A DNA stretch of 10,165 nucleotides from an uncultured Bacteroidota bacterium (GTDB lineage: Bacteria; Bacteroidota; Bacteroidia; UBA7662): NCBI GenBank assembly GCA_903908015.1, contig CAIVQI010000005.1:1-10165 (forward strand), written 5' to 3'. Below are positions 1 through 6,550 of the stretch, one piece after another. Made by a program: the position numbers and the translations under genes. Within the stretch, counting starts at the first letter, position 1, and every line of letters begins with the position of its first letter. A model generated the notes under the pieces. It was not told where the DNA came from. It worked only from the letters and a program-made list of their open reading frames with translations, and ran no database searches.

Positions 1-147
1 CGGACGGAGAAAAAAGTCACCCGAAACCTCCAGGTAAACCCCCATCAACTGAGCATTTAAGGAATGAACCGACAGCATGAACAGCAGCGTAGTTGTCACG
101 CCAAAACGATGATTCTGATGGCCTAAACGTATGTTCAGCTTATGCAT
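1..147 (-). CDS. Secreted or envelope protein, N-terminal part only (runs off the left edge)
   Basis: An open frame starts with ATG at 147-145 and stays open for 49 codons to base 1, so only the N-terminus is visible. The translation begins MHKLNIRLGHQNHRFG, continues with a hydrophobic stretch (TTTLLFMLS) and reaches a small-residue site, LNA followed by Gln, near residue 32. This is the layout of a Sec signal peptide with the Ala-Gln cleavage junction common in Bacteroidota, and the same junction occurs in the nuclease and TolC proteins of this window. The mature part seen so far (QLMGVYLEVSGDFFLRP) is too short to assign a family. No Shine-Dalgarno is visible, which is normal for the phylum. 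It lies in the same direction as the nuclease gene, about 300 bases downstream of it. The signal peptide makes a real gene likely; the function is unknown. Confidence 0.6.
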   Translation of the reverse strand, partial: MHKLNIRLGHQNHRFGVTTTLLFMLSVHSLNAQLMGVYLEVSGDFFLRP

Positions 148-455
148 GATTCCGTTAAGCCGTAGTTTGGTCGGCTTTCGGATGCAAAACTCCGATGGGT
201 GAACGCCCAGATTGCTATGAAAAATGACGTACAGGGTAACAGTAGGGGTATTGTCATACTACCCCCTTGGTATCGGATGAGGAAATACCCCGCTACGATC
301 GAAAAAAGCCAAAGAAGCCTTACTTTCAAAACGGGTCAGGAAGACCCCAATCAGCAGCCTGTCATATTCTTGTCAACACTACCCCCCAATTGAACGCGAA
401 ATCATCATATAAAGCCACTTCACTCCATTTTGGAATTGGTATGATTGGGCCAGTT
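148..455. other. Intergenic gap of about 300 bases
   Basis: I see no convincing gene here. A minus-strand frame (329-135) would encode two hydrophobic stretches, but it needs a TTG start and runs into the start of the signal-peptide gene at 147. The gap holds the C-rich imperfect repeat described separately. It presumably contains the 3' end of the nuclease transcript and the promoter of the left-edge gene. The best promoter candidate for the latter is GAGTTTTG on the minus strand near 188-195, one mismatch from TAnnTTTG. No clear terminator hairpin follows the nuclease gene. Confidence 0.5.
251..387. repeat. Imperfect C-rich direct repeat, two copies
   Basis: TTGTCATACTACCCCC at 251-266 recurs as TTGTCAACACTACCCCCC at 370-387. 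Both share TTGTCA and ACTACCCCC, separated by one base in the first copy and two in the second. The first copy can also form a weak hairpin, because GGGGTA at 245-250 pairs with TACCCC at 260-265. The copies lie about 120 bases apart in the gap between two minus-strand genes. The role is unknown: it could be a regulatory site, a remnant of an interspersed repeat, or chance in a C-rich stretch. Confidence 0.4.
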
Positions 456-2519
456 TCAATCCACCATCAAACGCAACGCTCTGGGCAGACGTTCCGCACC
501 CACAACGAATTGAACTATGTAGGTACCTCTTGGCCAGGAGGCTACCGACCACGCCAAACGATCCGGTTCCCCACATAAATCGACTGGCATTTGTCGACCC
601 ATTAAATCCAAAACCTTGATACTTTCTTTATCAATCGGATTGTTGGCTGCATCTTGACCTTCTAACACCACCCGATGAGCGGATGGATTGGGGTATAAAA
701 CGACCTGATGATCCATCGTTTCTGTCAAGGAGGTAGTGAGTACCCCCCTCACCACATGGAGCATGTGGGCACGCTCTGCGCCCCGATGGGTAGACGCCAC
801 ATGAGCCGTAGCGGTCCAAACGAGTCCATGTGCAAGCCCGGGTGACAATCCCGCTTCTTGCAAAACAGAATCCATATAGGCATAGGTAAAGGACAACTGC
901 GTATCGGGTATGGTATTTCGCCACAATAGCGTATCACGTTGGGGAGCTGGCCCATACAATACCCAATCGAATCGAAGACTACCTGCCGCGGATGGACCTG
1001 GTGTGCTCCAACGAAATGTAAAATTTTGTGTCCTCGAACCTTGCAGGGTTTGGGTAGCCTCATTGGCCGGGCTTACCAAAACGAAACGCCCCATAGAGTT
1101 CTCGACCGTGGCCCGTACACCCAAAGTAAACAACCCCCCAGGCTGGCCCGCCAAGCCCAATTGAACCGATCCATTCAGTGGTGTTTGTCCGCCCAAATAC
1201 CGAAGATAAACTTGAGCCACAGCACCCGGGGCGATGGTCAATGGAAGTGATGGCGGATTTTGTATCGTTAGCCCAGAACCCACGGGTAGAATCGAGTTGA
1301 TTCGCATAGAATCGGTGCCCGGATTACCCAAAACTACTGGATAGACCAGGGTATCACCCGGTAGAACAGCGCCTAATTGAACCACTGAATCGATAACCAC
1401 CAGGCGACTATGGGTCGGAATCTGGGCCACGCCCCGAACTTGTGTCATTCTTTCCAAAAAAGCAGGGTAGTCGATAAAGGGATTGCGGTTCAGTTGCGCA
1501 GCTTGTACATCATCGTTGCGGCGGCGCAAAACACTATCGATCGGAAAAATTCGCAGCCAATCACGTAAATCACTTTCCTGAACCGGACTTAAGAAGGATA
1601 AATCGACCCCAGCTTGGTTCATGTGCCGCACTGCGAAATACAGTATGGCTGATGCCGCGGCCGTTTTATGCGCATCCCGGGGCTCAAAAGTGGTGCTGTT
1701 GGCCTTTGAACCCCCAGTATAGGTGAGGGTCGGATTCGGGACCCAACCAAAGGGCTTATTGCCCCGGGCTGAATTGGTTGGGCCATCGGAGATAAAAATA
1801 TGGTGTAGGTCACTCACCATCGGCTCATTGGTGGCACCTACACTTTGTGGCCAGGTATGCTCGGTATTCATAGAATATGGCGCGTTGTTGAGGGTGGCCG
1901 TACTAAAATCAGTTCCCGTATAGGATATGGTACGGCCCGTATACACGCATTCGTTTTTGTAGGGATTGGTGTGCCCTGGCTCCCGACCATTCACCTTCCA
2001 ATTGTCGATCGTTCCAAACATCCGCAGACGTGCGTTATTGGTTCCGCTGTATCCCAGCTGGGTGTAGGGCGATGAAACCCGCAACCGCAGGGCCTGACGG
2101 AGGTCTTCTCCCGATAAATTCTGGGTCGGGCTGTAGTATGCCCTGGAATAAGATGCTTGTCCACCCAAACCCACCGAGGATTGTCCACCCCCAGCCCCGA
2201 TCAGCAGAGAAGATACATTGTATATGTTGTGTCGTGGACGAAACCGAACAGGAATTCGGGTAACCTGCCCTGGTGGCAAGATCAAAACGGAGGCTGGCGC
2301 ATAAAATGCTGGCGATCCGAAAACACCCAAAGTGCTTAGGCTTATGGGGAGCGAATCACCCCCAGGATTGAAGAGCGAAACCCATGCCGTGTCATCGGCC
2401 AATTCGGTGGTGGCCAAAAACGGAACCGACTGCGGCTGATCGATTGGAAGCTGCTGGGCCACCACATCTGAAGAAAAAAGCATCAATACAATGAACAGAA
2501 TAGAATGAGGTGGCTTCAT
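456..2519 (-). CDS. Secreted endonuclease I family nuclease with T9SS C-terminal sorting domain
   Basis: Predicted extracellular nuclease of 687 residues, much longer than the roughly 200-250 of E. coli EndA or Vibrio Vvn because of added domains. In order: signal peptide (1-21, cut before QQ); an Ig/ASH-like beta domain (about 35-125); the endonuclease I domain (about 135-360); a second Ig/ASH-like domain (about 372-472); a fibronectin-like region (about 478-592); and a T9SS type A tail (about 605-687) with YPNP at 609-612 and a GTYIVQF strand. Family motifs are NTEHTWPQS (His221, the probable general base), SDLHH (236-240), NSARGNKPFG (249-258) and NRNPFIDYP (344-352). The usual KGDVAR helix is altered to HKTAAAS (284-290). 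The frame opens further upstream (2585), but that part only translates a tandem repeat, so the ATG at 2519 before the signal peptide is the better start. By family, Mg-dependent cleavage of DNA and possibly RNA; likely surface-bound or released by T9SS, for defence or nutrient scavenging. Confidence 0.9.
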   Translation of the reverse strand: MKPPHSILFIVLMLFSSDVVAQQLPIDQPQSVPFLATTELADDTAWVSLFNPGGDSLPISLSTLGVFGSPAFYAPASVLILPPGQVTRIPVRFRPRHNIYNVSSLLIGAGGGQSSVGLGGQASYSRAYYSPTQNLSGEDLRQALRLRVSSPYTQLGYSGTNNARLRMFGTIDNWKVNGREPGHTNPYKNECVYTGRTISYTGTDFSTATLNNAPYSMNTEHTWPQSVGATNEPMVSDLHHIFISDGPTNSARGNKPFGWVPNPTLTYTGGSKANSTTFEPRDAHKTAAASAILYFAVRHMNQAGVDLSFLSPVQESDLRDWLRIFPIDSVLRRRNDDVQAAQLNRNPFIDYPAFLERMTQVRGVAQIPTHSRLVVIDSVVQLGAVLPGDTLVYPVVLGNPGTDSMRINSILPVGSGLTIQNPPSLPLTIAPGAVAQVYLRYLGGQTPLNGSVQLGLAGQPGGLFTLGVRATVENSMGRFVLVSPANEATQTLQGSRTQNFTFRWSTPGPSAAGSLRFDWVLYGPAPQRDTLLWRNTIPDTQLSFTYAYMDSVLQEAGLSPGLAHGLVWTATAHVASTHRGAERAHMLHVVRGVLTTSLTETMDHQVVLYPNPSAHRVVLEGQDAANNPIDKESIKVLDLMGRQMPVDLCGEPDRLAWSVASWPRGTYIVQFVVGAERLPRALRLMVD

Positions 2520-2547
2520 TTGGGGCAAACAAAAAGGTTTAGAAAAA

Positions 2548-2589
2548 CAGTAGGAAAGAGACAAAATGCAGTAGGAAAGAGACAAAAAC
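2548..2589. repeat. Tandem duplication, two 21-base units, upstream of the nuclease gene
   Basis: The unit CAGTAGGAAAGAGACAAAA plus two bases occurs at 2548-2568 and again at 2569-2589. The first 19 bases are identical and only the last two differ (TG against AC). It sits 29 bases upstream of the nuclease start, where the promoter or leader should be. On the minus strand each unit supplies a TTTTG, resembling the core of Bacteroidota promoter elements, but neither copy gives a full TAnnTTTG. It also creates the repeated SLSYC peptide in the spurious N-terminal extension of the nuclease frame. Confidence 0.85.
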
Positions 2590-2629
2590 AGGGATGAAGT
2601 AAAAAAGCATAAAGCGCTAAAAATACCAC

Positions 2630-2645
2630 TTTCCCATCAGGGAAA
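2630..2645. other. Small perfect hairpin in the divergent region
   Basis: TTTCCC at 2630-2635, loop ATCA, then GGGAAA at 2640-2645. It lies 27 bases upstream of the -7 element of the SLOG-like gene, in the place of a -33 element or regulator site. No recognisable TTG -33 element is present, so this could be an operator for the 2685 gene. A six-base stem can also arise by chance. Confidence 0.35.
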
Positions 2646-2671
2646 CTCACCCGTTTTTACCTGATATACCT

Positions 2672-2679
2672 TAATTTTG
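2672..2679 (+). promoter_or_regulatory. Bacteroidota -7 promoter element (TAATTTTG) of the SLOG-copA-copZ cluster
   Basis: TAATTTTG matches TAnnTTTG exactly. Only five bases (2680-2684) separate its last G from the ATG at 2685. Since transcription normally starts a few bases past this element, the mRNA would begin at or next to the start codon and be leaderless. No good -33 TTG is seen at the expected distance; a T-run at 2654-2658 is the nearest feature. Confidence 0.65.
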
Positions 2680-2684
2680 TAGAA

Positions 2685-3293
2685 ATGACTTTTTCCGACT
2701 TCATTGCGCAATATGACATCGAAGGATCCGTGGTGCTTTTGGAAGGCAAACGAGAAGTCAGAGAGCAAGATGCGCCACTACTAACAAAACTAGGCCGTTT
2801 GTTGGCGTCCCAAACCCAACATATGAGCTTCCGCAGCGGCAATGCGCCTGGTGCCGATGAGTTTTTTTCCATGGGAGTAACGGAAGTCGACCCCAAACGC
2901 CTACAGCTTGTGACTCCCTACGGAGGCCACAGGCGCACAGCCAATCATGCCCACCAGACATACGCACTCGACGAAATAGATCTGGCCTCAGAACCCGATC
3001 TTGTGTACCAAAGCAAAACGGGGGGGCGAAACGATAAACTAATCGACCGATTTGCTGAAGGCCATCGCGATCGGGCCAGCATCAAGGCCGCCTACTTGGT
3101 GCGCGACACCGTGAAAGTGATTGGAACACGGGCCATTGCTCCAGCAAGTTTTGGTATTTTCTACGACAATTTGGAAGACCCACGCACGGGTGGCACGGGC
3201 CACACCATGGCGGTTTGCACCAATAATCAGGTGCCCTTTATCGACCAATCGGTTTGGATGCTTTGGCTCGGAACGCACCCAAACGGCATTTAG
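2685..3293 (+). CDS. SLOG/DprA-like Rossmann-fold protein of unknown function
   Basis: A cytoplasmic protein of 202 residues without signal peptide or membrane segment. GKREV (21-25) is followed by a helix with regularly spaced leucines, and then SGNAPGAD (51-58) with EFFSMGV. This resembles the SGGAxGAD nucleotide-binding loop of the SLOG superfamily (DprA/Smf, LOG and YpsA-like proteins). A basic GGHRR (80-84) follows the predicted strand LQLVTPY, and near the end GGTGHTM (169-175) plus QVPFIDQ resemble the second glycine-rich turn and last strand of that fold. SLOG proteins are known or predicted to bind nucleotides, nucleotide derivatives or DNA; the ligand here cannot be inferred. It is the first gene of the cluster, 20 bases ahead of the probable copA start, so co-transcription is likely. 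It is not a recognised copper gene. The existence of the gene is firm; the superfamily is moderately supported; the function is open. Confidence 0.7.
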   Translation: MTFSDFIAQYDIEGSVVLLEGKREVREQDAPLLTKLGRLLASQTQHMSFRSGNAPGADEFFSMGVTEVDPKRLQLVTPYGGHRRTANHAHQTYALDEIDLASEPDLVYQSKTGGRNDKLIDRFAEGHRDRASIKAAYLVRDTVKVIGTRAIAPASFGIFYDNLEDPRTGGTGHTMAVCTNNQVPFIDQSVWMLWLGTHPNGI

Positions 3294-3313
3294 CGCACCA
3301 CCGATCATTAGAA

Positions 3314-5731
3314 ATGTCGCATCCCAAGCCAAACGAAGCATCTTCACCTGCCATGGCCTACAAGCACGTGGCCATTGAGGGCATGAGTTGTGCAGCCTGC
3401 GCAACAGGCGTCAAGCGCATATTAGAAAAACAAGATGGCATTCACTCGGCCGATATCCAACTGGCCAACCATACCGCTCGCATTGGCTACACGTCCGATT
3501 CGGTCGATTGGGAGGCGATAGCACGCAAACTTCAATCAGCGGGCTACGGATGGGTACAGTCAGAACGTAGTGCCGAATCCACCGCTACAGAACTCCTGCG
3601 AAATGAATTGAAAAAAACATCAAAAAACACCCTTTTGGCGGCCGCCTTGGGATTGCCCTTGATGGCCATCGGGATGATTTGGATGCATACCGAATGGGCC
3701 CGGTGGGTCATGCCGGCTCTGGCAACACCCATCATTCTCATTCCTGGCAGACGGTTTTTTGTGAAAGCAATCGCGCAAATTCGAACAGCGACTTGGGGTA
3801 TGGACAGCCTCGTAGCCCTCAGTTGCGCAACCGCCTATGGATACAGCATGTGGAACACACTGTTTCCCGAGCTCCAGCGCGGGATGGGCATCACGCCTCA
3901 TGTTTATTATGAGGGTATAGGGGCCATCATCGGATTCCTGCTGCTCGGGCGATGGTTGGAAGGAAGGGCACGACTCAAAGCCACAGAGGGTTTAGGCGAA
4001 CTCCTGAGCGATCAGCCATCCGTGGCCCTGTGTTGGAGAAATAACGCTTGGACAGGAGTTGCTGTGGCCTCATTACAAGTGAACGACCGGGTTTTCATTC
4101 AAGCAGGGGCGCGCGTACCCGTGGATGGGTACGTGGTGGCAGGTCGGGCCGACATCGATGAGTCGTGGCTCACAGGCGAACCTTTTCCTGTATCGCGCGG
4201 TCGGGGAGACGAGGTGCGCGCAGGAGGCCAGACAATAGCGGGCAACCTGGAAGTGGTGGTGGCGCGACAAGGATCGGAAACGCTTCAAGCACAAATCATC
4301 CAACAAATACGGGAAGCGCAGGCGGCTCGGGCACCGATTCAAGACAAAGTCGACCAGATCACCCAGTGGTTCGTGCCAGGAGTTGTGGCACTCGCGTTCA
4401 CATCGGCCAGCCTGTGGTGGATCTTTGCCGAGGAAAACGCTTTTTCAATGGGTCTATTGGCCTTTGTGAACACCCTCATCATCGCTTGTCCGTGCGCATT
4501 GGGACTGGCCACACCAACTGCACTCGTCGCGGCTGTTTCCAGCGCCACACGATGGGGCATATTGGTGCGTGACGCATCCGTATGGGAAAAAGCAGGTCAA
4601 ATCAACATCCTGCTCTGTGACAAAACAGGAACCCTTACGTCTGGCCAGCCGATTGTTCGCTCAATCAGGTGGAGCCCATCAATTGCTCCTGATCGGCAAC
4701 GCTACCTTCTTGAACTATGGCAAAAGTCGGCCCAACACTCCTCTCACCCTGTGGCGCGCGCACTCATACATTATGAAGTTGAAGGCGTTGACATAGGGTC
4801 AATAGCCGACAAAGATTCTGTATCCATATCAAACGAGCTACGCACCCATCCAGGCTTAAACATGTCCGACATTGAAGAACATGTGGGACTTGGACTATCT
4901 TTTCGGGTTGACGAAACAGAATATCGCTCAGGTCGTTGGTCATTTGTTGCTGAATCAAAAGCAGAAACCCGTCAATTGGGCACCAACCCAATTCCATACG
5001 ACACATTTTCTGATATCAATAACACTGCAAAAATGGAAGAATCTGATGTCATTCCCAAGGCATTAAGGCATCAGAATCAAGATGATTGGCGCGATTGGAT
5101 TCAACATCAAGCAGCAGCATCCGCTGAATTGTGGTTGGGGTCGGACGGCAAGCCGTTGGCATGTGCATTGGTGGATGATCTCATGCGTAAAGATGCGTTT
5201 GACTTTGTAGAAAGCATGAAAAACAGGGGCATTGAACCCATACTCCTCAGCGGTGACCGCAGTGAACGGGTGGCGGCGGTTGCCCACGAGCTAGGGATCA
5301 TCTGCTTCAAAGGCGATCTGCTTCCAGGAGAAAAGCTGGCGGAGGTACGCTCTTGGCAGTCCAAGAATAAGTCAGTGGCCATGTTGGGCGACGGGCTCAA
5401 CGATGCCGGGGCATTGGCGGCTGCCGATCTGGGCATGGCCATGGGTGCTGGTAGCGCATTAAGCAAACATCAATCGGGCTTGGTGGCCATCCGAAACGAC
5501 TTGTCGGCCTTAACTCGATTCTTTGATTTGGCCAAACGCACCCACGGCATTCTGAGGCAGAATCTGATTTGGGCTTTTGCCTACAATGTGATCGGCCTAC
5601 CCGTGGCCATGGGCCTACTCTACCCCATTTTCGGAATACTCATGCATCCATCCCTGGCCGCCGCCGCTATGGCCTTTAGTTCGGTGAGCGTTGTGGGCAA
5701 CAGCATACGTCTACTCAAATTTCAATCATGA
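3314..5731 (+). CDS. copA: P1B-1 type Cu(I)-exporting ATPase
   Basis: Inner-membrane pump of 805 residues that uses ATP to export Cu(I) from the cytoplasm. In order: HMA domain with GMSCAAC (Cys26, Cys29); membrane helices from about 105; actuator loop TGEP (287-290); ion-binding CPC (392-394) in helix 6; phosphorylated Asp436 in DKTGT; nucleotide-domain HP (478-479) and GLG (525-527); GDGLND (692-697). The last two helices carry N-x6-YN-x4-P (750-763) and P-x6-M-x2-SS with NSxRL (779-799), the full signature of the Cu(I)/Ag(I) class, which excludes Zn/Cd/Pb pumps. The frame opens from 3254, but that overlaps the upstream gene; ATG 3314 (20 bases after its stop) is preferred, and ATG 3353, just before the HMA domain, is also possible. 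An insertion of about 60 residues (543-603) is unusual. The stop overlaps the next gene. No copper-responsive regulator gene is adjacent. Confidence 0.95.
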   Translation: MSHPKPNEASSPAMAYKHVAIEGMSCAACATGVKRILEKQDGIHSADIQLANHTARIGYTSDSVDWEAIARKLQSAGYGWVQSERSAESTATELLRNELKKTSKNTLLAAALGLPLMAIGMIWMHTEWARWVMPALATPIILIPGRRFFVKAIAQIRTATWGMDSLVALSCATAYGYSMWNTLFPELQRGMGITPHVYYEGIGAIIGFLLLGRWLEGRARLKATEGLGELLSDQPSVALCWRNNAWTGVAVASLQVNDRVFIQAGARVPVDGYVVAGRADIDESWLTGEPFPVSRGRGDEVRAGGQTIAGNLEVVVARQGSETLQAQIIQQIREAQAARAPIQDKVDQITQWFVPGVVALAFTSASLWWIFAEENAFSMGLLAFVNTLIIACPCALGLATPTALVAAVSSATRWGILVRDASVWEKAGQINILLCDKTGTLTSGQPIVRSIRWSPSIAPDRQRYLLELWQKSAQHSSHPVARALIHYEVEGVDIGSIADKDSVSISNELRTHPGLNMSDIEEHVGLGLSFRVDETEYRSGRWSFVAESKAETRQLGTNPIPYDTFSDINNTAKMEESDVIPKALRHQNQDDWRDWIQHQAAASAELWLGSDGKPLACALVDDLMRKDAFDFVESMKNRGIEPILLSGDRSERVAAVAHELGIICFKGDLLPGEKLAEVRSWQSKNKSVAMLGDGLNDAGALAAADLGMAMGAGSALSKHQSGLVAIRNDLSALTRFFDLAKRTHGILRQNLIWAFAYNVIGLPVAMGLLYPIFGILMHPSLAAAAMAFSSVSVVGNSIRLLKFQS

Positions 5732-5949
5732 AAAAACTCATCTTTCAAACAGACCTCCAGTGTGGCGGATGCGTGCGAAAAATCGAAACAGGTCTCAATG
5801 AGCTCCCGGGTATTGATCACTGGGAAGTGGATTTGCAGCACGATCAACGACCCCTCAGCGTTTGGGGACAGGAAATCGATCCCAAAAACATAGAAGCTGT
5901 TTTTGAATCTTGCGGGTTTGAGGCCAAATTGAGCGAACCAACAGAATAA
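5728..5949 (+). CDS. Small HMA-domain protein, CopZ-like metal carrier
   Basis: A single heavy-metal-associated domain of 73 residues, the usual length for CopZ/Atx1 chaperones (about 65-75). CGGC (Cys12, Cys15) sits in the first loop after strand KKLIFQTDL, and the rest fits the beta-alpha-beta-beta-alpha-beta plan with a closing ESCGFEAKL. The classic MxCxxC is here LQCGGC, so the conserved Met is Leu, which may tune affinity or metal choice. The ATG overlaps the copA stop as ATGA, implying translational coupling and matched supply. By family it would carry Cu(I) in the cytoplasm and exchange it with the HMA domain or membrane site of CopA. Copper is inferred from context; the domain is certain. 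Its stop lies within the hairpin shared with purE. Confidence 0.85.
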   Translation: MKKLIFQTDLQCGGCVRKIETGLNELPGIDHWEVDLQHDQRPLSVWGQEIDPKNIEAVFESCGFEAKLSEPTE

Positions 5950-5958
5950 AGTTCTGTT
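5940..5958. terminator. Candidate bidirectional terminator spanning both convergent stop codons
   Basis: AACAGAA (5940-5946), loop TAAAG (5947-5951), TTCTGTT (5952-5958) form a perfect seven-base stem. The loop contains the TAA of the HMA gene (5947-5949), and the right arm includes part of the purE stop (TAA on the minus strand, 5959-5957). Only seven bases separate the two coding regions, so any terminator must overlap their ends. The stem is AT-rich and no long U tract follows in either direction, so efficiency is uncertain. Confidence 0.5.
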
Positions 5959-6529
5959 ATCCTGTGAATGATTGCCAACCCTGATTTTCAAGGAGTGTAG
6001 CATCTGTTTCTATTTGCTGCTGTAGACGCCTTCTGTATTGGGCGAGGCGCTCCGCCAAAGCCGTATCCGAGATGGCCAACATTTGCGCTGCCAGTAGCGC
6101 TGCATTCTTTGACCCGTTCAGGGCCACCGTGGCCACAGGAATTCCACCTGGCATTTGCAAAATCGAAAGCACAGAGTCCCAGCCGTCCATGCTCTGGGAT
6201 GACTTCACTGGAACACCCACCACAGGAAGTGGGCAAATAGAAGCAATCATACCCGGTAGATGAGCCGCACCACCGGCACCTGCAATCACCACTTTTAAGC
6301 CCCTGGATGCAGCGGTCTCGGCATAATCCACCATGCGCAAAGGGGTACGGTGGGCCGATACAATGCGCACTTCACACGGCACCGCCAACTCTTGAAGCAC
6401 CACTGCGGCCTGTTTCATGATGGGAAGATCCGATTTACTACCCATAACAATTCCCACTAAAGGATGTTCATGGAAATTAGCGCTCGTTTTGGATGGCGTA
6501 TCCTTTGTGAAGTGTGTTGTTGTGCTCAT
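5957..6529 (-). CDS. purE: N5-carboxyaminoimidazole ribonucleotide mutase
   Basis: Cytoplasmic purine-synthesis enzyme of 190 residues that rearranges N5-CAIR to CAIR; it normally forms octamers. Family motifs are clear: MGSKSD (30-35), SAHRTP (58-63, containing the catalytic His), GAGGAAHLPGMIAS (84-97), VGVPV, and LQMPGGIPVATVALNGSKNAALLAAQML. The SAHRTP-type sequence and the purK neighbour fit class I PurE (mutase), not the class II carboxylase that uses AIR and CO2 directly. The N-terminus has an extra polar stretch of about 23 residues before HPLVGIVMGSKSD, longer than in E. coli PurE (169 residues in all). The ATG at 6529 is preferred over the TTG just upstream (6532). It lies 21 bases after the purK stop, so the two form an operon. 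Confidence 0.96.
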   Translation of the reverse strand: MSTTTHFTKDTPSKTSANFHEHPLVGIVMGSKSDLPIMKQAAVVLQELAVPCEVRIVSAHRTPLRMVDYAETAASRGLKVVIAGAGGAAHLPGMIASICPLPVVGVPVKSSQSMDGWDSVLSILQMPGGIPVATVALNGSKNAALLAAQMLAISDTALAERLAQYRRRLQQQIETDATLLENQGWQSFTG

Positions 6530-6550
6530 CAATGAAGCTTTGGTATTGAA

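Noticed and set aside
135..329. Minus-strand frame with two hydrophobic stretches, possible small membrane protein
   Set aside because: It needs a TTG start, has no promoter element, and its end overlaps the start of the better-supported signal-peptide gene at 147.
2520..2585. N-terminal extension of the nuclease (MSLSYCILSLSYC...)
   Set aside because: It translates a 21-base tandem repeat and would place a signal peptide internally; the Met before KPPHSIL is a normal signal-peptide start.
3254..3313. Upstream 20-codon extension of CopA
   Set aside because: It overlaps the end of the preceding gene by 40 bases in another frame and adds nothing that resembles the family.
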